Shown: one piece after another, positions 44,800 through 56,244 of the stretch
How the letters are laid out: each line of letters starts with the position of its first letter
How positions within the stretch are numbered: position 1 is the first letter of the stretch
Source: Mesorhizobium sp. M7A.F.Ca.US.008.03.1.1
GTDB taxonomy: Bacteria; Pseudomonadota; Alphaproteobacteria; Rhizobiales; Rhizobiaceae
Direction of reading: 5' to 3'
Length of the DNA: 64,000 bases
Assembly (NCBI RefSeq): GCF_003997495.1
Contig: NZ_RZRU01000025.1
Span: 1-64,000, forward strand
Position numbers and translations under genes: made by a program
The notes under the pieces: generated by a model
Databases searched by the model: none
What the model saw: the letters and a program-made list of their open reading frames with translations, nothing else
Told to the model about the DNA's origin: nothing

Positions 44800-45294
44800 T
44801 CAATTCGACGGCTTGGCCGCGGCGTAGATGACGATCTTTCCGGGATCGCCGAATTCGACGGCGAGGACATCCTGCGCCTGCAAGCGCCGCGATTCGATGG
44901 CGTTGAACAACAGCGCGTTGGCCTCGATCTCCTTGCGCAGCTCCGCGATGTCGTCTTGATGCTGCTTGACCTTGCTTTCGATCTCCGGCGGCGGGCCGCC
45001 TTCGCTGCGCGCGGCGTCGGTGAGGAACACGATGTCAACCTTGTCGAGCTTGGACGTCTTGCGCACCGTACCGATGTTTTCACGCGTGCGGTCGATCGCC
45101 GTGTTGACGCTGCGGGCTTCGGCGGTGGCCTTGGCCTCTTCCTGCTTTACCTGCGAGCCGACGATGCGGTTGACGGTCTCGGTGCTTTCCAGCCCTTGCG
45201 CCTTCAGTCCGGCAGCAGAACCTGCCACCGCCAGGAACGCCATGACGCTGGCCGCCCGCAGCCGTCTTTTGGGAGAAAAGGAAGTGGTCGCCAT
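44800..45294 (-). CDS. Exported protein of unknown function within the urease cluster
   Basis: A 164-residue protein with a signal peptide (cleavage near GLKA/QG) and a mostly helical, charged mature region. AGGAG lies just before the ATG. It is on the opposite strand to the urease genes, between ureB and ureC. I do not recognise the family. Confidence 0.72.
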   Translation of the reverse strand: MATTSFSPKRRLRAASVMAFLAVAGSAAGLKAQGLESTETVNRIVGSQVKQEEAKATAEARSVNTAIDRTRENIGTVRKTSKLDKVDIVFLTDAARSEGGPPPEIESKVKQHQDDIAELRKEIEANALLFNAIESRRLQAQDVLAVEFGDPGKIVIYAAAKPSN

Positions 45295-45389
45295 CGCTCG
45301 CTCCTGAGAGAAATCGTTTCGGGGCGCGGGTTAGCGCGAAAAGAACAAAACGAATCCCGCCCGGCGAAGGTTCCTTTCCCGATGCGGCC

Positions 45390-45412
45390 GGCGGGCCGGA
45401 TGCCGGCCCGCC
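45390..45412 (-). repeat. GC-rich palindrome after the Pro-rich exported protein gene
   Basis: GGCGGGCCGG (45390-45399) and CCGGCCCGCC (45403-45412) form a 10-bp stem with a 3-nt loop, directly after the stop of the 45424-45807 gene. It has no U tract. Confidence 0.5.
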
Positions 45413-45423
45413 GCGCCGTGGCG

Positions 45424-45807
45424 TCAGCTCGCCTTCTTGGTGATCAGGGTCAGTGCGCCATTGGGTTCCATGCTGGCGGCCACGACTTGCGCCGAACTGA
45501 GCCCCTTGGCCTCCAGCGCGGACTTGACCTTGGGCGTGGCGTCGATCGAGCTGCGCAGTTTCTTCAAGCCGTCGTCGCCGCGTTGGGCGATCACCTGGTT
45601 GACCTGCGTCTGGGTGTCCTTTGGCAGCTCCGTGATGTCGACGATGTTGACGCTCTGGATCGTCGGCACCGCCGGCTGAGCCTGGGGCGTGGCTGGAGCA
45701 GGCGTTGTCGGCGCCGGAGTGGGCTGTGGCGCGGGTTGCTGCTGGGCACTGGCGGCGCCCGCCAGCATCAGGCTGGCTGCGGCGGCAAGAACTATCGTTT
45801 TGCGCAT
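45424..45807 (-). CDS. Exported Pro-rich protein within the urease cluster
   Basis: A 127-residue exported protein with a signal peptide ending at about GAASA/QQQ, a Pro/Ala/Thr-rich linker (residues 22-48) and a small C-terminal domain. The function is unknown. It is on the strand opposite the urease genes, next to the 164-residue exported protein. Confidence 0.72.
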   Translation of the reverse strand: MRKTIVLAAAASLMLAGAASAQQQPAPQPTPAPTTPAPATPQAQPAVPTIQSVNIVDITELPKDTQTQVNQVIAQRGDDGLKKLRSSIDATPKVKSALEAKGLSSAQVVAASMEPNGALTLITKKAS

Positions 45808-45989
45808 GGATTTTCCTTTCCATCGATTGGCAAACGGTCGGTCTGGGGTGACCCCATAACCTCAACCGCCAAATGGGATCAGAAGGTGTCGCCCAGCAGG
45901 TCATTGCGTGACCATAGGATGGCAGCAATGTGCCGCCGCGCTTCAATCCAACCGCATTCCGGCAAACCGCATTTCAGGAGCAATCGCTG

Positions 45990-47702
<1,713 letters not shown>

Positions 47703-47713
47703 GGCTTCCGACA

Positions 47714-47756
47714 AAGTTCATGAACTTGGTCAAGTGCGCCTGACCAATGCGCACTT
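47714..47756. repeat. Palindromes after ureC
   Basis: A perfect 14-bp palindrome AAGTTCATGAACTT lies at 47714-47727, followed by inverted AAGTGCGC (47732-47739) and GCGCACTT (47749-47756). Together they may fold as a transcript terminator or processing signal. A long U tract is not seen. Confidence 0.45.
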
Positions 47757-47892
47757 TGTCAAATGTGACCTTCGTGAAAGCGCGCGCGCTTTGTCAATTG
47801 CGACTGAAAGGATGTTGCGCGGAAGAACCTGAGCAAGCTCCACCGTTTTGTCTGGCTTGGAAATTTCGCTCTTTGAGAGCAATATATCCTGA

Positions 47893-48381
47893 ATGAACAA
47901 GATTTTTCGAAGACAGCAATTGACGCCCTACGATGCCGACTACGCTCAGTGGTGCGCCGAGCAGGGCGCGCTGTTGCGCGAAGGTCGTCTCTCTGACCTC
48001 GATCGCGAGAACTTGGCGGAGGAGATCGAGAGCTTGGGGCGGAGCGACAAGAGGGAAATAGCAAACAGGCTTGGCATATTGCTTTTGCATCTGCTGAAGT
48101 GGCAGTTCCAAGCCAAAATGCGCAAGGCGGGTTGGTTGCTTACAATCCGGGAGCAGCGGCATCAGATCGGGAAGCTGATCGATGAAAGCCCAAGCCTGAA
48201 GGCCTACCCACGAACGCAGATCGTCAGCGAATTCGAGTTTGCGCGCCTGAAAGCTATTGACGAAACGGGCTTGCCTGAAAAGGATTTTCCGATCGATTGT
48301 CCATACGAAATTGCGGACGTTCTCAACCAGGACTTTTTCCCTGGCGCGCCATTGCTGCCGGAGCAGCTTGTTCGCACCTGA
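47893..48381 (+). CDS. DUF29 protein
   Basis: A 162-residue protein of the DUF29 family, with the DRENLAEEIESLGRSDKRE segment typical of it. Function is unknown. It is more AT-rich than its urease neighbours, lies between ureC and ureE and has no strong ribosome-binding site, which suggests later insertion. DUF29 genes often appear in several copies in cyanobacterial and proteobacterial genomes. Confidence 0.78.
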   Translation: MNKIFRRQQLTPYDADYAQWCAEQGALLREGRLSDLDRENLAEEIESLGRSDKREIANRLGILLLHLLKWQFQAKMRKAGWLLTIREQRHQIGKLIDESPSLKAYPRTQIVSEFEFARLKAIDETGLPEKDFPIDCPYEIADVLNQDFFPGAPLLPEQLVRT

Positions 48382-48443
48382 ACCCATTGCGGCACAGGAC
48401 CGGACGCCGCACTATGCGGCTCAACGAAACCGCGTGACTAGCC

Positions 48444-49037
48444 ATGGCCACCGAAATCGCTTCCGCCCACGACATCTTCCCGCATATCCGGATCGTCATG
48501 GGCATGGTGATCGGGCTTGGCGTTGCCCGTCTGCTCTCGGGGGTGGCGCGCATCGTCCAGCATCCCGGCCAGTACAAGCTCTATACCGTGCATCTGGCCT
48601 GGGTCGTCTCGGTGCTCCTGATGCTGGTGCATTTCTGGTGGTGGGAGTTCGGCCTCTACGCCATCGAAACCTGGACCTTCGGCAAGTACCTGTTCATCAT
48701 CTTCTATGCGATCACGCTGTTCCTGCTGTGCGCGCTTTTGTTTCCGGATTCGATGCTGGACTACACCAGCTACGAGGATTTCTTCTATTCGCGCCGGGCG
48801 TGGTTCTTCGGCCTGCTGGCGGCGACCTACCTGCTCGACGTGATCGACACGCTGCTGAAGGGGCCGGAGCATTTCGCCCGCTTCGGCAACGAGTATCTGT
48901 TCCGCACGCCGGTCTTCGTCGCGCTCTGCATCATCGCGATCCTGGTGCGCGACCGCCGCTTCCACATCGCCTTCGTCACGGCGGCGCTTGTCTATCAGAT
49001 ATCGTTCATCCTGCGGCTCTTCGACACCATCGTCTGA
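48444..49037 (+). CDS. Polytopic membrane protein of unknown function
   Basis: A 197-residue protein with about five or six hydrophobic segments (for example VVSVLLMLVHFWWWEFGL and LFIIFYAITLFLLCALLF). I do not recognise the family. It is on the same strand as the urease genes but has no known link to them. Confidence 0.7.
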   Translation: MATEIASAHDIFPHIRIVMGMVIGLGVARLLSGVARIVQHPGQYKLYTVHLAWVVSVLLMLVHFWWWEFGLYAIETWTFGKYLFIIFYAITLFLLCALLFPDSMLDYTSYEDFFYSRRAWFFGLLAATYLLDVIDTLLKGPEHFARFGNEYLFRTPVFVALCIIAILVRDRRFHIAFVTAALVYQISFILRLFDTIV

Positions 49038-49081
49038 ACGAACGCGATGGTCTAGCTTGTTGGGGAAAGGCAGGGTTCGAC

Positions 49082-49687
49082 ATGTACAAGGCCGTTGGAT
49101 CGCGTGGATCCCGGGTCAGCCGCGTTCTCTGGATGCTCGAGGAGCTCGGGCAGCCTTATGAATTCGTCGAGGTTCATCTGCGCTCACCGGAAGCCTATGC
49201 GCTCAACCCATCGGGCAAGGTGCCGATTCTCATCGATGGCGAACTGACAGTGACGGATTCGGCGGCGATCTGCGTTTATCTCGCCGACAAGCACGCGGAG
49301 AAGGACATGGGCGCCAATCCGGGCGTCGCCGGCCGTGCCGAGATGGATTCCTGGATGCATTTCGCCCAGAGCGAGTTCGAGGCGCCGCTGTGGAACAAAT
49401 TGCGCCATCGCTTCCTGCTGCCTAGGGATGTGCGCGTCGATGTCGGTCCTGCGGCGGCTTACGATTTTGCCTCGGAACTGAAGGCGCTGGAGCGGCGTCT
49501 GGGCGACAAGCCGTTTGCTCTAGGCGAGCGGTTTTCAGCCGTCGACGTGCTGCTCGGCGACATGGGTGGGTGGGCGCGTGCCGGCCGGTTTGCGATCGAG
49601 TCCGAACGCGTCAACGCCTATTTCGACCGCGTGCTGGCGCGGCCTGCGCGTGTGCGGGCACAAGCAAATGGGGGATCCATGAAATGA
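49082..49687 (+). CDS. Glutathione S-transferase family protein
   Basis: A 201-residue GST with an N-terminal thioredoxin-like domain ([16 protein letters not shown]), the [12 protein letters not shown] proline motif and [12 protein letters not shown], and a C-terminal helical domain. Its stop overlaps the ureE start (ATGA), so it may be co-translated with ureE. Confidence 0.88.
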   Translation: MYKAVGSRGSRVSRVLWMLEELGQPYEFVEVHLRSPEAYALNPSGKVPILIDGELTVTDSAAICVYLADKHAEKDMGANPGVAGRAEMDSWMHFAQSEFEAPLWNKLRHRFLLPRDVRVDVGPAAAYDFASELKALERRLGDKPFALGERFSAVDVLLGDMGGWARAGRFAIESERVNAYFDRVLARPARVRAQANGGSMK

Positions 49688-50277
49688 AACTCAACCTGAA
49701 CACCGACTTCACCAAATTCCCGCGCGCCGTCTCGGTGCTGTCCGCCGGCCATGCCGGAACCACCCTACCGTCCGGCCGGGCCATTCTCGCCCATGACGAG
49801 CGCCATCTGCGCCGCCGGGCTATCGAACTTGCCGACGGCAGCAAGGTGCTGGTCGACCTGCCCGAACCCGTCGCCTTGAACGATGGGGACCGGCTGGTGC
49901 TGGAGGATGGCGGCCATGTTGAGATCGCCGCGGCGCCGGAAGAGGTCTACGACATCCGCGCCCGCGACGGCGTGCATCTGGCCGAACTCGCCTGGCATAT
50001 CGGCAACCGTCATCTCGCGGCGAGCATCGAGGCCGGGCGCATCCTCATTCTGCGCGACCATGTCATCAAGGCGATGCTGGAGGGGCTGGGCGCCACGGTG
50101 ACCGACGTGTCCGAACCGTTCAAGCCGGTGCGCGGCGCCTATTCCGGCCATGGTGGGCAAAGCCACGATCACGGCCATGCGCATGCGCACAGCCACGCGG
50201 AAGCGCACAGCCATTCTCATGGCGAATCGCATTCCCACTCGCACAGTCATGCCGGCCATGACCACGATCATGACTGA
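49684..50277 (+). CDS. ureE: Urease accessory protein, nickel chaperone UreE
   Basis: A 197-residue metallochaperone. The C-terminal tail from about residue 158 is almost entirely His with Ala, Ser, Asp and Glu (for example [18 protein letters not shown]), the nickel-binding tail of UreE proteins. It overlaps the GST stop by 4 bp and the ureF start by 8 bp. Confidence 0.93.
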   Translation: MKLNLNTDFTKFPRAVSVLSAGHAGTTLPSGRAILAHDERHLRRRAIELADGSKVLVDLPEPVALNDGDRLVLEDGGHVEIAAAPEEVYDIRARDGVHLAELAWHIGNRHLAASIEAGRILILRDHVIKAMLEGLGATVTDVSEPFKPVRGAYSGHGGQSHDHGHAHAHSHAEAHSHSHGESHSHSHSHAGHDHDHD

Positions 50278-50941
50278 CCAGCCTTCGAACATCGCCCTGC
50301 TGCGGCTGATGGCGTGGCTGTCGCCTGCCTTTCCGGTCGGCGGCTTTTCCTACAGCCATGGTCTCGAGCGTGCGGTGCATGACGGGCTGGTTGCCGATGC
50401 CGGGAGCCTGGCCAACTGGCTGGAAACGCTTGTCGAGATCGGTTCGGGCTGGAACGACGCCGTGCTGTTCGCCGAGAGCTGGCGCCGGGCGCGCGGCGCC
50501 GGTGATCTCGATGAAGTGGCGGCACTCGCCGAGGCGCTGGCCGGCTCGCGTGAACGCCATACCGAGACCATGCTGCAGGGTGCGGCCTTCCTCAAAGCGG
50601 CGGCAGCCTGGCCTAATCCGGTGCTGGAGCGCTTGCCGGCCGAATGCGCCTATTGCGTCGCCGTCGGCGCCATTGCCGGCGGCAACGGCATCGCGCTTCA
50701 GGATGCGCTGTCGGCTTTCCTGCAAACCTTCTTCTCCAATCTCGTGCAGGCAGCGATCCGGCTTGGCATCGTCGGCCAGAACGGCGCGACCGCGTTGTTG
50801 GCCGGCTTCGAGCCGCTGGCCCTGGCGACCGCAAGCCGCGCCGCGCGCTCGGCATTGGACGATCTCGGTGGCTGCGCCTTCGTCTCCGATGTCATGGCGA
50901 TGAAGCATGAAACCCAGTATTCGCGGCTGTTCCGCTCATGA
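50270..50941 (+). CDS. ureF: Urease accessory protein UreF
   Basis: A 223-residue protein with the UreF signature [17 protein letters not shown] near the N-terminus. It acts with UreD and UreG in nickel insertion. ATG at 50270 lies inside the end of ureE, giving tight coupling; the open frame reaches further upstream but is antisensical to the His tail of ureE. Confidence 0.94.
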   Translation: MTDQPSNIALLRLMAWLSPAFPVGGFSYSHGLERAVHDGLVADAGSLANWLETLVEIGSGWNDAVLFAESWRRARGAGDLDEVAALAEALAGSRERHTETMLQGAAFLKAAAAWPNPVLERLPAECAYCVAVGAIAGGNGIALQDALSAFLQTFFSNLVQAAIRLGIVGQNGATALLAGFEPLALATASRAARSALDDLGGCAFVSDVMAMKHETQYSRLFRS

Positions 50942-51378
50942 TTTTTCTCGCCTTCGCGCTCTCCCTTGTCCTGCTGCTGATCACCGCGCTGCATGTCTAT
51001 TGGGGCCTTGGCGGCATCTGGCCGGGCCAGGATGCGGCCTCCTGCGCTCGTGCCGTGGTCGGCTTTCGCGGCGTCGACGAGATGCCGACGCCGTTCGCCA
51101 GTTTCGCCGTTGCCGCGTGCCTCTGCCTGGCGACACTATGGCCGCTGGCGCTCGAAGGCGTCTTTGCCTCGCCCTTTCCCAGGGAGGGCCTCGCCGCCAC
51201 CTCGCTGCTCATCGGTCTCGTGTTCCTGGGACGCGGCATTGCCGGCTTCACGTCATGGTGGCGGCGGCTGACGCCGGAACAGCCTTTCGCGCGGCTCGAT
51301 GTCCGCTATTATTCGCCGCTATGCCTGTTGATCGGGCTCGGCTTTGCCATCCTCGCCATCACGGAGTTTCCCGCATGA
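50938..51378 (+). CDS. DUF3995 membrane protein
   Basis: A 146-residue protein with about four membrane segments, resembling DUF3995. It overlaps ureF and ureG by 4 bp each, so it is translated with the urease accessory genes, but no urease function is known for it. Confidence 0.82.
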   Translation: MIFLAFALSLVLLLITALHVYWGLGGIWPGQDAASCARAVVGFRGVDEMPTPFASFAVAACLCLATLWPLALEGVFASPFPREGLAATSLLIGLVFLGRGIAGFTSWWRRLTPEQPFARLDVRYYSPLCLLIGLGFAILAITEFPA

Positions 51379-52019
51379 CACAGACAAATGGTCCGCTGCG
51401 CGTCGGCATTGGCGGCCCGGTCGGTTCGGGCAAGACGACGCTGACCGAAAAGCTGTGCAAGGCGCTGCGCGACGAGTTTTCCATCGCCGTCGTCACCAAC
51501 GACATCTACACCAAGGAAGACGCCATGATGCTGGCGCGGCTGCAGGCACTGCCCGAGGACCGCATCATGGGTGTCGAGACCGGCGGCTGCCCGCACACCG
51601 CCATCCGCGAGGATGCGTCGATCAATCTGCAGGCGATCGCGCAGATGAACAGGAAATTCCCGGATCTCGACATCGTCTTCATCGAATCCGGCGGCGACAA
51701 CCTTGCCGCCACCTTCTCGCCGGATCTGGCCGACCTGACGCTCTATGTCATCTCGGTTTGCCAGGGCGAGGAGATTCCGCGCAAGGGCGGGCCGGCGATC
51801 ACCCGCTCCGATTTCCTGGTGATCAACAAGAGCGATCTTGCTCCTTACGTGAACGTCAACCTCGATGTCATGGAGAGCGACGCCGGCCGCATGCGCGGCA
51901 AGCGGCCGTTCGGCTTCACCGACCTGTCGCGCGGCAAGGGATTGCAGGAGGTGATCGATTTCATCATCGAGCATGGCGGCCTGCGAGCCGGCGCTGCCGC
52001 TGCCAGCACGGCGGCGTGA
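51375..52019 (+). CDS. ureG: Urease accessory GTPase UreG
   Basis: A 214-residue SIMIBI-class GTPase that powers nickel insertion. Walker A is [10 protein letters not shown] (residues 13-22), [14 protein letters not shown] contains the Cys-Pro-His metal site, and NKSD is the guanine-specificity motif. Confidence 0.97.
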   Translation: MTQTNGPLRVGIGGPVGSGKTTLTEKLCKALRDEFSIAVVTNDIYTKEDAMMLARLQALPEDRIMGVETGGCPHTAIREDASINLQAIAQMNRKFPDLDIVFIESGGDNLAATFSPDLADLTLYVISVCQGEEIPRKGGPAITRSDFLVINKSDLAPYVNVNLDVMESDAGRMRGKRPFGFTDLSRGKGLQEVIDFIIEHGGLRAGAAAASTAA

Positions 52020-52102
52020 GACACGCCATCCCTGCACCAACCAAAACCGGTTGCGGGAATGGGCTGGCCACGGCATTCTTGCCGAAACCGGAGGATTTTT
52101 CG

Positions 52103-52870
52103 ATGAGCCTTGCCCGTCTGCAAAAGGAACCGCTGACCAACCTGCCCTACTATGAGGAGCGCGTCGATCTCGCCTGCGCCTTCCGCTGGACGGCGCGGCT
52201 CAACATGCACGAGGCGGTGGCCAATCATTTCTCGCTGGCCGTCAATGATGGCGGCACACAGTTCCTGATGAATCCCAACCAAGTGCATTTCTCGCGCATC
52301 AAGGCGAGCGACCTTCTGATGATCGATGCCAACGATCCAGAAACGCTCTCCGGCCCCAATGCGCCCGACCCGACGGCGTGGGGGCTGCATGGCGCCATCC
52401 ATCGCAATGTGCGCCACGCGCGCTGTGTCATGCATGTGCACTCGATCCACGCCACGGTGCTGGCCTCACTCGCTGACTCGACATTGCCGCCGATAGACCA
52501 GAATTCGGCGATGTTCTTCAACCGCCATGTCGTCGACGCGCATTATGGCGGGCTGGCCTTCGAGGAGGAGGGCGAGCGCTGCTCGCAGCTTCTCGTCGAT
52601 CCCAAGGTCAAGGTTATGGTGATGGGCAATCACGGCGTGCTGGTGATCGGCGATACGGTCGCCGATGCCTTCAACCGCATGTTCTATTTCGAACGCGCCG
52701 CCGAGACCTACATCAAGGCGCTGTGGACCGGCCGTCCGCTGCGCACGCTGTCAGATGCGATCGCCGAAAAGGCGGCGAGCGAGATGGACGACTATCCCGG
52801 CCAGGCCGAACGCCATCTCAGCGAGTTGAAGGCGATCCTCGACGAGCAGGAACCGGCCTACCGGAACTGA
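52103..52870 (+). CDS. Class II aldolase/adducin family protein
   Basis: A 255-residue protein with the aldolase II metal site in HVHSIHATVLASL and MGNHGVLVIGD. ATG at 52103 has GGAGG upstream. Members include sugar-phosphate aldolases and many proteins of unknown substrate. It follows ureG by about 80 bp on the same strand but has no known urease role. Confidence 0.88.
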   Translation: MSLARLQKEPLTNLPYYEERVDLACAFRWTARLNMHEAVANHFSLAVNDGGTQFLMNPNQVHFSRIKASDLLMIDANDPETLSGPNAPDPTAWGLHGAIHRNVRHARCVMHVHSIHATVLASLADSTLPPIDQNSAMFFNRHVVDAHYGGLAFEEEGERCSQLLVDPKVKVMVMGNHGVLVIGDTVADAFNRMFYFERAAETYIKALWTGRPLRTLSDAIAEKAASEMDDYPGQAERHLSELKAILDEQEPAYRN

Positions 52871-52931
52871 GGGCTCTTAGTTTGACGCAATTCCGGACGG
52901 AAAACCGCTTCACACTTTTCCTGGAATTGCT

Positions 52932-53564
52932 TTAAAGCCCCAGTTCGGCGCGCAATTCTTCGGCGCTGTTGATGACGACGGCGCCAGGAGGGCCTTCCAT
53001 CGGCTTTTCCGGCCAGAAGATCGTCTTCATGCCCGCCGCCAGTCCCGCCATGGCGCCCGGCCAGCTGTCGTCGATCGCCACGGCGTGCGCGGGGTCGACA
53101 TCGGCCAGATAGGCGGCGCGCAGGAACGGCTCGGCATGCGGCTTGCCTTCGCGCACATCGTTGCGGCTGATCGTCTTCATGCCGGGGTAGGTCAGGCCGA
53201 CCATGCTCAGATTGGCGTCGACGATCATCCGGTCCGAATTCGAGACCACGGCTTGCGCCACGCCCCTTTCCCGCAGCTCGCTGAAAATCTCGATCGCGCC
53301 GGGGCGCGGGTTCAAGCTCTCCACCAGCGGCAGGTAGTGTTCGTATTTGCGCATGATCCAGTCGTCGAAAGGCAGGTCCAGGCCGAACTCGTCACGCATC
53401 ATCTCGTAGACCGGCCAAGCGGCAACGCCGAGTACGCGCTCGTGCAGGTCATCAGGCGGGACAAGGCCGACATTGCGCATCGCCGCCATCAGGGCGGCCT
53501 CGTGCAGCGGTTCGCTGTCGACCAGCGTGCCGTCCATGTCCCAGAAAACCGCTTTCGGCGTCAT
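52932..53564 (-). CDS. HAD-family sugar-phosphatase-like hydrolase
   Basis: A 210-residue haloacid-dehalogenase phosphatase. The nucleophile motif is DMDGTLVDSEP, the second motif contains VVSNSD, and the third includes GKPHAEPF and AIDDSWPG. AAGGAG precedes the ATG at 53564; the frame extends upstream but without a better start. The substrate is unknown; members often dephosphorylate sugar phosphates. Confidence 0.87.
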   Translation of the reverse strand: MTPKAVFWDMDGTLVDSEPLHEAALMAAMRNVGLVPPDDLHERVLGVAAWPVYEMMRDEFGLDLPFDDWIMRKYEHYLPLVESLNPRPGAIEIFSELRERGVAQAVVSNSDRMIVDANLSMVGLTYPGMKTISRNDVREGKPHAEPFLRAAYLADVDPAHAVAIDDSWPGAMAGLAAGMKTIFWPEKPMEGPPGAVVINSAEELRAELGL

Positions 53565-53821
53565 GTGAGGCTCCTTTTTGCCATCCCTTAAAGGGTTTGA
53601 GCCGGGAGATAAACCTTCGGGACCGAAGAACGTGCCGCCTGCCGCGACCGGGGGCAAGTCTCTTTGGGGACAGAGACATCGTCGGAGAAGAAAAGCTGAG
53701 CCGTGCCTGCGCCGATGGACAGCAAGCAATTGCCCCCGAGATTGACAATTGCGCAGCAGGCCGTTCCCTGCGAAAGTGGGCATGGGCCGCTCTCATGACG
53801 GCGGTCTCGGGAGGCAAGACT

Positions 53822-54781
53822 TTGAATAGCCGGCAGGATGGTGGCAGCAACAGGCTGGACGATGCGGCGCGCGCCGGCTGGCTTTATTATGTTGCCGGCA
53901 ACACACAGGACCAGATCGCTTCGACGCTTGGCATCTCGCGGCAAACGGCGCAGCGGTTGGTGTCGCTGGCGGTGTCGGAGGGCTTGATCAAGGTTCGCGT
54001 CGACCATCCGATCGCCAACTGCCTCGATCTGGCGGCACGGCTGAGATCGCGCTTTGCCCTTGATCTGGTCGAAGTGGTGCCGAGCGACCCCAACTCGTCC
54101 TCGACCACGATCGGTATCGCCGAAGCGGCTGCCGCCGAGATCGAGCGGCGGTTGCGTTCACCAACCCCGATCGTCATGGCGATCGGCACCGGGCGCACGC
54201 TGAAGGCGGCGATCGAGCAGCTGCCGCCGATGGAATGCCCGCAGCACAAGGTGGTGTCGTTGACCGGCAACATCTCGCCGGACGGTTCGGCCGCGTTCTA
54301 CAACGTCATCTTCACCATGGCCGACAGGGTCAAGGCGCGCTCCTTCCCGATGCCCTTGCCGGTCATCGCCTCGTCGCCGGAGGAGCGCGAGATGCTGCTC
54401 AACCAGCCGATGATCCAGCCGACGCTGGCGCTTGCCGCCGAGGCCGACGTCACCTTCATCGGCATCGGCGACCTCGGCGCCAAGGCCCCGCTCTACGAGG
54501 ACGGCTTCATTTCGGAGAGCGAACTGAAGGCGCTGCAGAAGGCCGGCGGCATCGCCGAGATCGTCGGCTGGGTGTTCGATAGGGAAGGCCGCATGATCGA
54601 GGGCATCACCAACGACCGGGTGTCGTCGGCGTCGCTGCCGTCACGTGAGAAATCGCTGGTCATCGCACTGGCCATGGGCGAACGAAAGCTGCCGGGCATC
54701 CTGGCGGCCGCCAACCGGCGGCTGATCAACGGCCTCATCACCGATGAACGGACCGCCGCCGCCCTGCTGGCCAGCATCTGA
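53822..54781 (+). CDS. SorC/DeoR-family transcriptional regulator
   Basis: A 319-residue regulator with an N-terminal helix-turn-helix (NTQDQIASTLGISRQTAQRLVSLA) and a sugar-binding domain of the SorC type, containing GTGRTLKAAIEQLP and GIGDLG. TTG at 53822 has GGAGG upstream; an ATG at 53795 would add nine residues. In Sinorhizobium meliloti a SorC-type gene precedes smoEFGK-mtlK, so this is probably the polyol regulator, although a LysR/DUF1127 pair lies in between here. Confidence 0.85.
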   Translation: MNSRQDGGSNRLDDAARAGWLYYVAGNTQDQIASTLGISRQTAQRLVSLAVSEGLIKVRVDHPIANCLDLAARLRSRFALDLVEVVPSDPNSSSTTIGIAEAAAAEIERRLRSPTPIVMAIGTGRTLKAAIEQLPPMECPQHKVVSLTGNISPDGSAAFYNVIFTMADRVKARSFPMPLPVIASSPEEREMLLNQPMIQPTLALAAEADVTFIGIGDLGAKAPLYEDGFISESELKALQKAGGIAEIVGWVFDREGRMIEGITNDRVSSASLPSREKSLVIALAMGERKLPGILAAANRRLINGLITDERTAAALLASI

Positions 54782-54816
54782 CCGGAAGCAACTGGTTTGC
54801 GATAAAACCAACCGCA

Positions 54817-55002
54817 TTAGCCGTGCCGGCCGAAAGGGTCATTGCCATCGAGAAAACCGAGATCGCGCTGCAGATGCGGCGACAGGTCCCTGATGTCGAG
54901 ATGCGCCCGTTTTTTGGCCGCGAACCAGCCGAATCCATCCGTCAGCCACGAAAACCAGCGGTGATCCGGTGCGTGAGTGCATTTTTGCTGCGCCATGGTC
55001 AT
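54817..55002 (-). CDS. Small DUF1127 protein
   Basis: A 61-residue protein whose C-terminal half (RDLSPHLQRDLGFLDGN) matches DUF1127, a family of small proteins common in alphaproteobacteria and linked to phosphate, RNA or stress functions in some members. ATG at 55002 has GAAGG about 9 nt upstream. It is divergent from a LysR-family gene, a frequent arrangement. Confidence 0.72.
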   Translation of the reverse strand: MTMAQQKCTHAPDHRWFSWLTDGFGWFAAKKRAHLDIRDLSPHLQRDLGFLDGNDPFGRHG

Positions 55003-55112
55003 GATCGTCAACCTTCGCTATCCTGAACCCGAATGACGGGTTGACTGGGAATGTCGGTCCTGACGGCCGCCTTTGCCAATCGAACGTCGATAAGGACCCA
55101 TAAGGAGACTTT

Positions 55113-56018
55113 ATGCCGGATCTCAGCTCTCGGCAGGTTTCACAGCTTCCGCCGCTGCAGGCGATCCGGGTGTTCGAAGCGGTGGCGCGGCATCTTTCCT
55201 TCACCAAGGCGGCCGAGGAACTTGCCATGACGCAAGCGGCGGTCAGCTATCAGATCAAGGTGCTGGAGGAACGGGTCGGCGCGCCGCTGTTCCTGCGACG
55301 ACCGCGTCAGATCGCACTCACCGAGGCCGGACAGCGCCTCGCGCCGGCGGTCAGCGAGGCCTTTGCCATTCTCGGCCAGGCCTATGCGGCGGCGCGCGGC
55401 GGCGCCGACGGATTGCTGTGCGTCACGACGGTGCTGACCTTTGCCTCGAACTGGCTGGCGCACCATCTGGGCTCATTCCAGATCGCTCATCCCTCCCTTG
55501 CCGTGCGGCTCGAAACGTCAAGCCGGCTGACGGATTTCGCTCGCGAGGATGTTGACCTCGCCATCCGGTCGGGCGGCGGCAAATGGCCGGGGCTGGAAGC
55601 CTACAAGCTGCTCGATGCCGATTTCACGCCGATGCTGAGCCCGAAGCTCGCGGCAAGCATCGGCGGCGTCAGGGAACCGGCGGACCTGTTGCGGCTGCCG
55701 ATCCTCGATCCCGGCGATGTCTGGTGGACGCAATGGTTCGAGGCTGCCGGCGTGCACTCGCATGATCTCGCCAAGCGGCCCGGCAGCAGCATGGGCGCGC
55801 AGGCCTATGAGGCCAATGCGGCGATCGCGGGTCATGGCGTGGCGATCCTGACCAGGGCGCTGTTCAAGGCGGAACTCGCCGACGGGCGCCTGATCCAGCC
55901 TTTCGATCTGGTTGGCGACGATGGCCATGCCTATTGGCTGGTCTACCCCGAGGCGCGCCGCAACGTGCCGAAGATCCGTGCCTTCCGCGACTGGCTGCTG
56001 GCCGAGATCGCCTGCTGA
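55113..56018 (+). CDS. LysR-family transcriptional regulator, GcvA-like
   Basis: A 301-residue regulator. The winged helix at about residues 13-70 has the GcvA-type pattern LPPLQAIRVFEAVARHLSFT followed by TQAAVSYQIKVLEE. The remainder is the LysR substrate-binding domain. It is divergent from the DUF1127 gene, its likely target. Confidence 0.9.
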   Translation: MPDLSSRQVSQLPPLQAIRVFEAVARHLSFTKAAEELAMTQAAVSYQIKVLEERVGAPLFLRRPRQIALTEAGQRLAPAVSEAFAILGQAYAAARGGADGLLCVTTVLTFASNWLAHHLGSFQIAHPSLAVRLETSSRLTDFAREDVDLAIRSGGGKWPGLEAYKLLDADFTPMLSPKLAASIGGVREPADLLRLPILDPGDVWWTQWFEAAGVHSHDLAKRPGSSMGAQAYEANAAIAGHGVAILTRALFKAELADGRLIQPFDLVGDDGHAYWLVYPEARRNVPKIRAFRDWLLAEIAC

Positions 56019-56244
56019 CCGGCAAGCTTCCGGGCTGCACCTGGTTCTCGCAGATCTATCCGCTGTTGCCCCACTGTAATGCGGCCGGGACGATCCTCGC
56101 CCTGGCAATTTCCGCTCGCCCCGGCCTGCGGTGTCGCCCGAGTGCTGCGCTGCAGCATCGAATCCGACTTGACATAATTCACGCCAAGTGAGTAATTGCC
56201 CAAAGCCAAGGCAAATGCTCATCTTGGTTCAAGGGAGGAATTTG

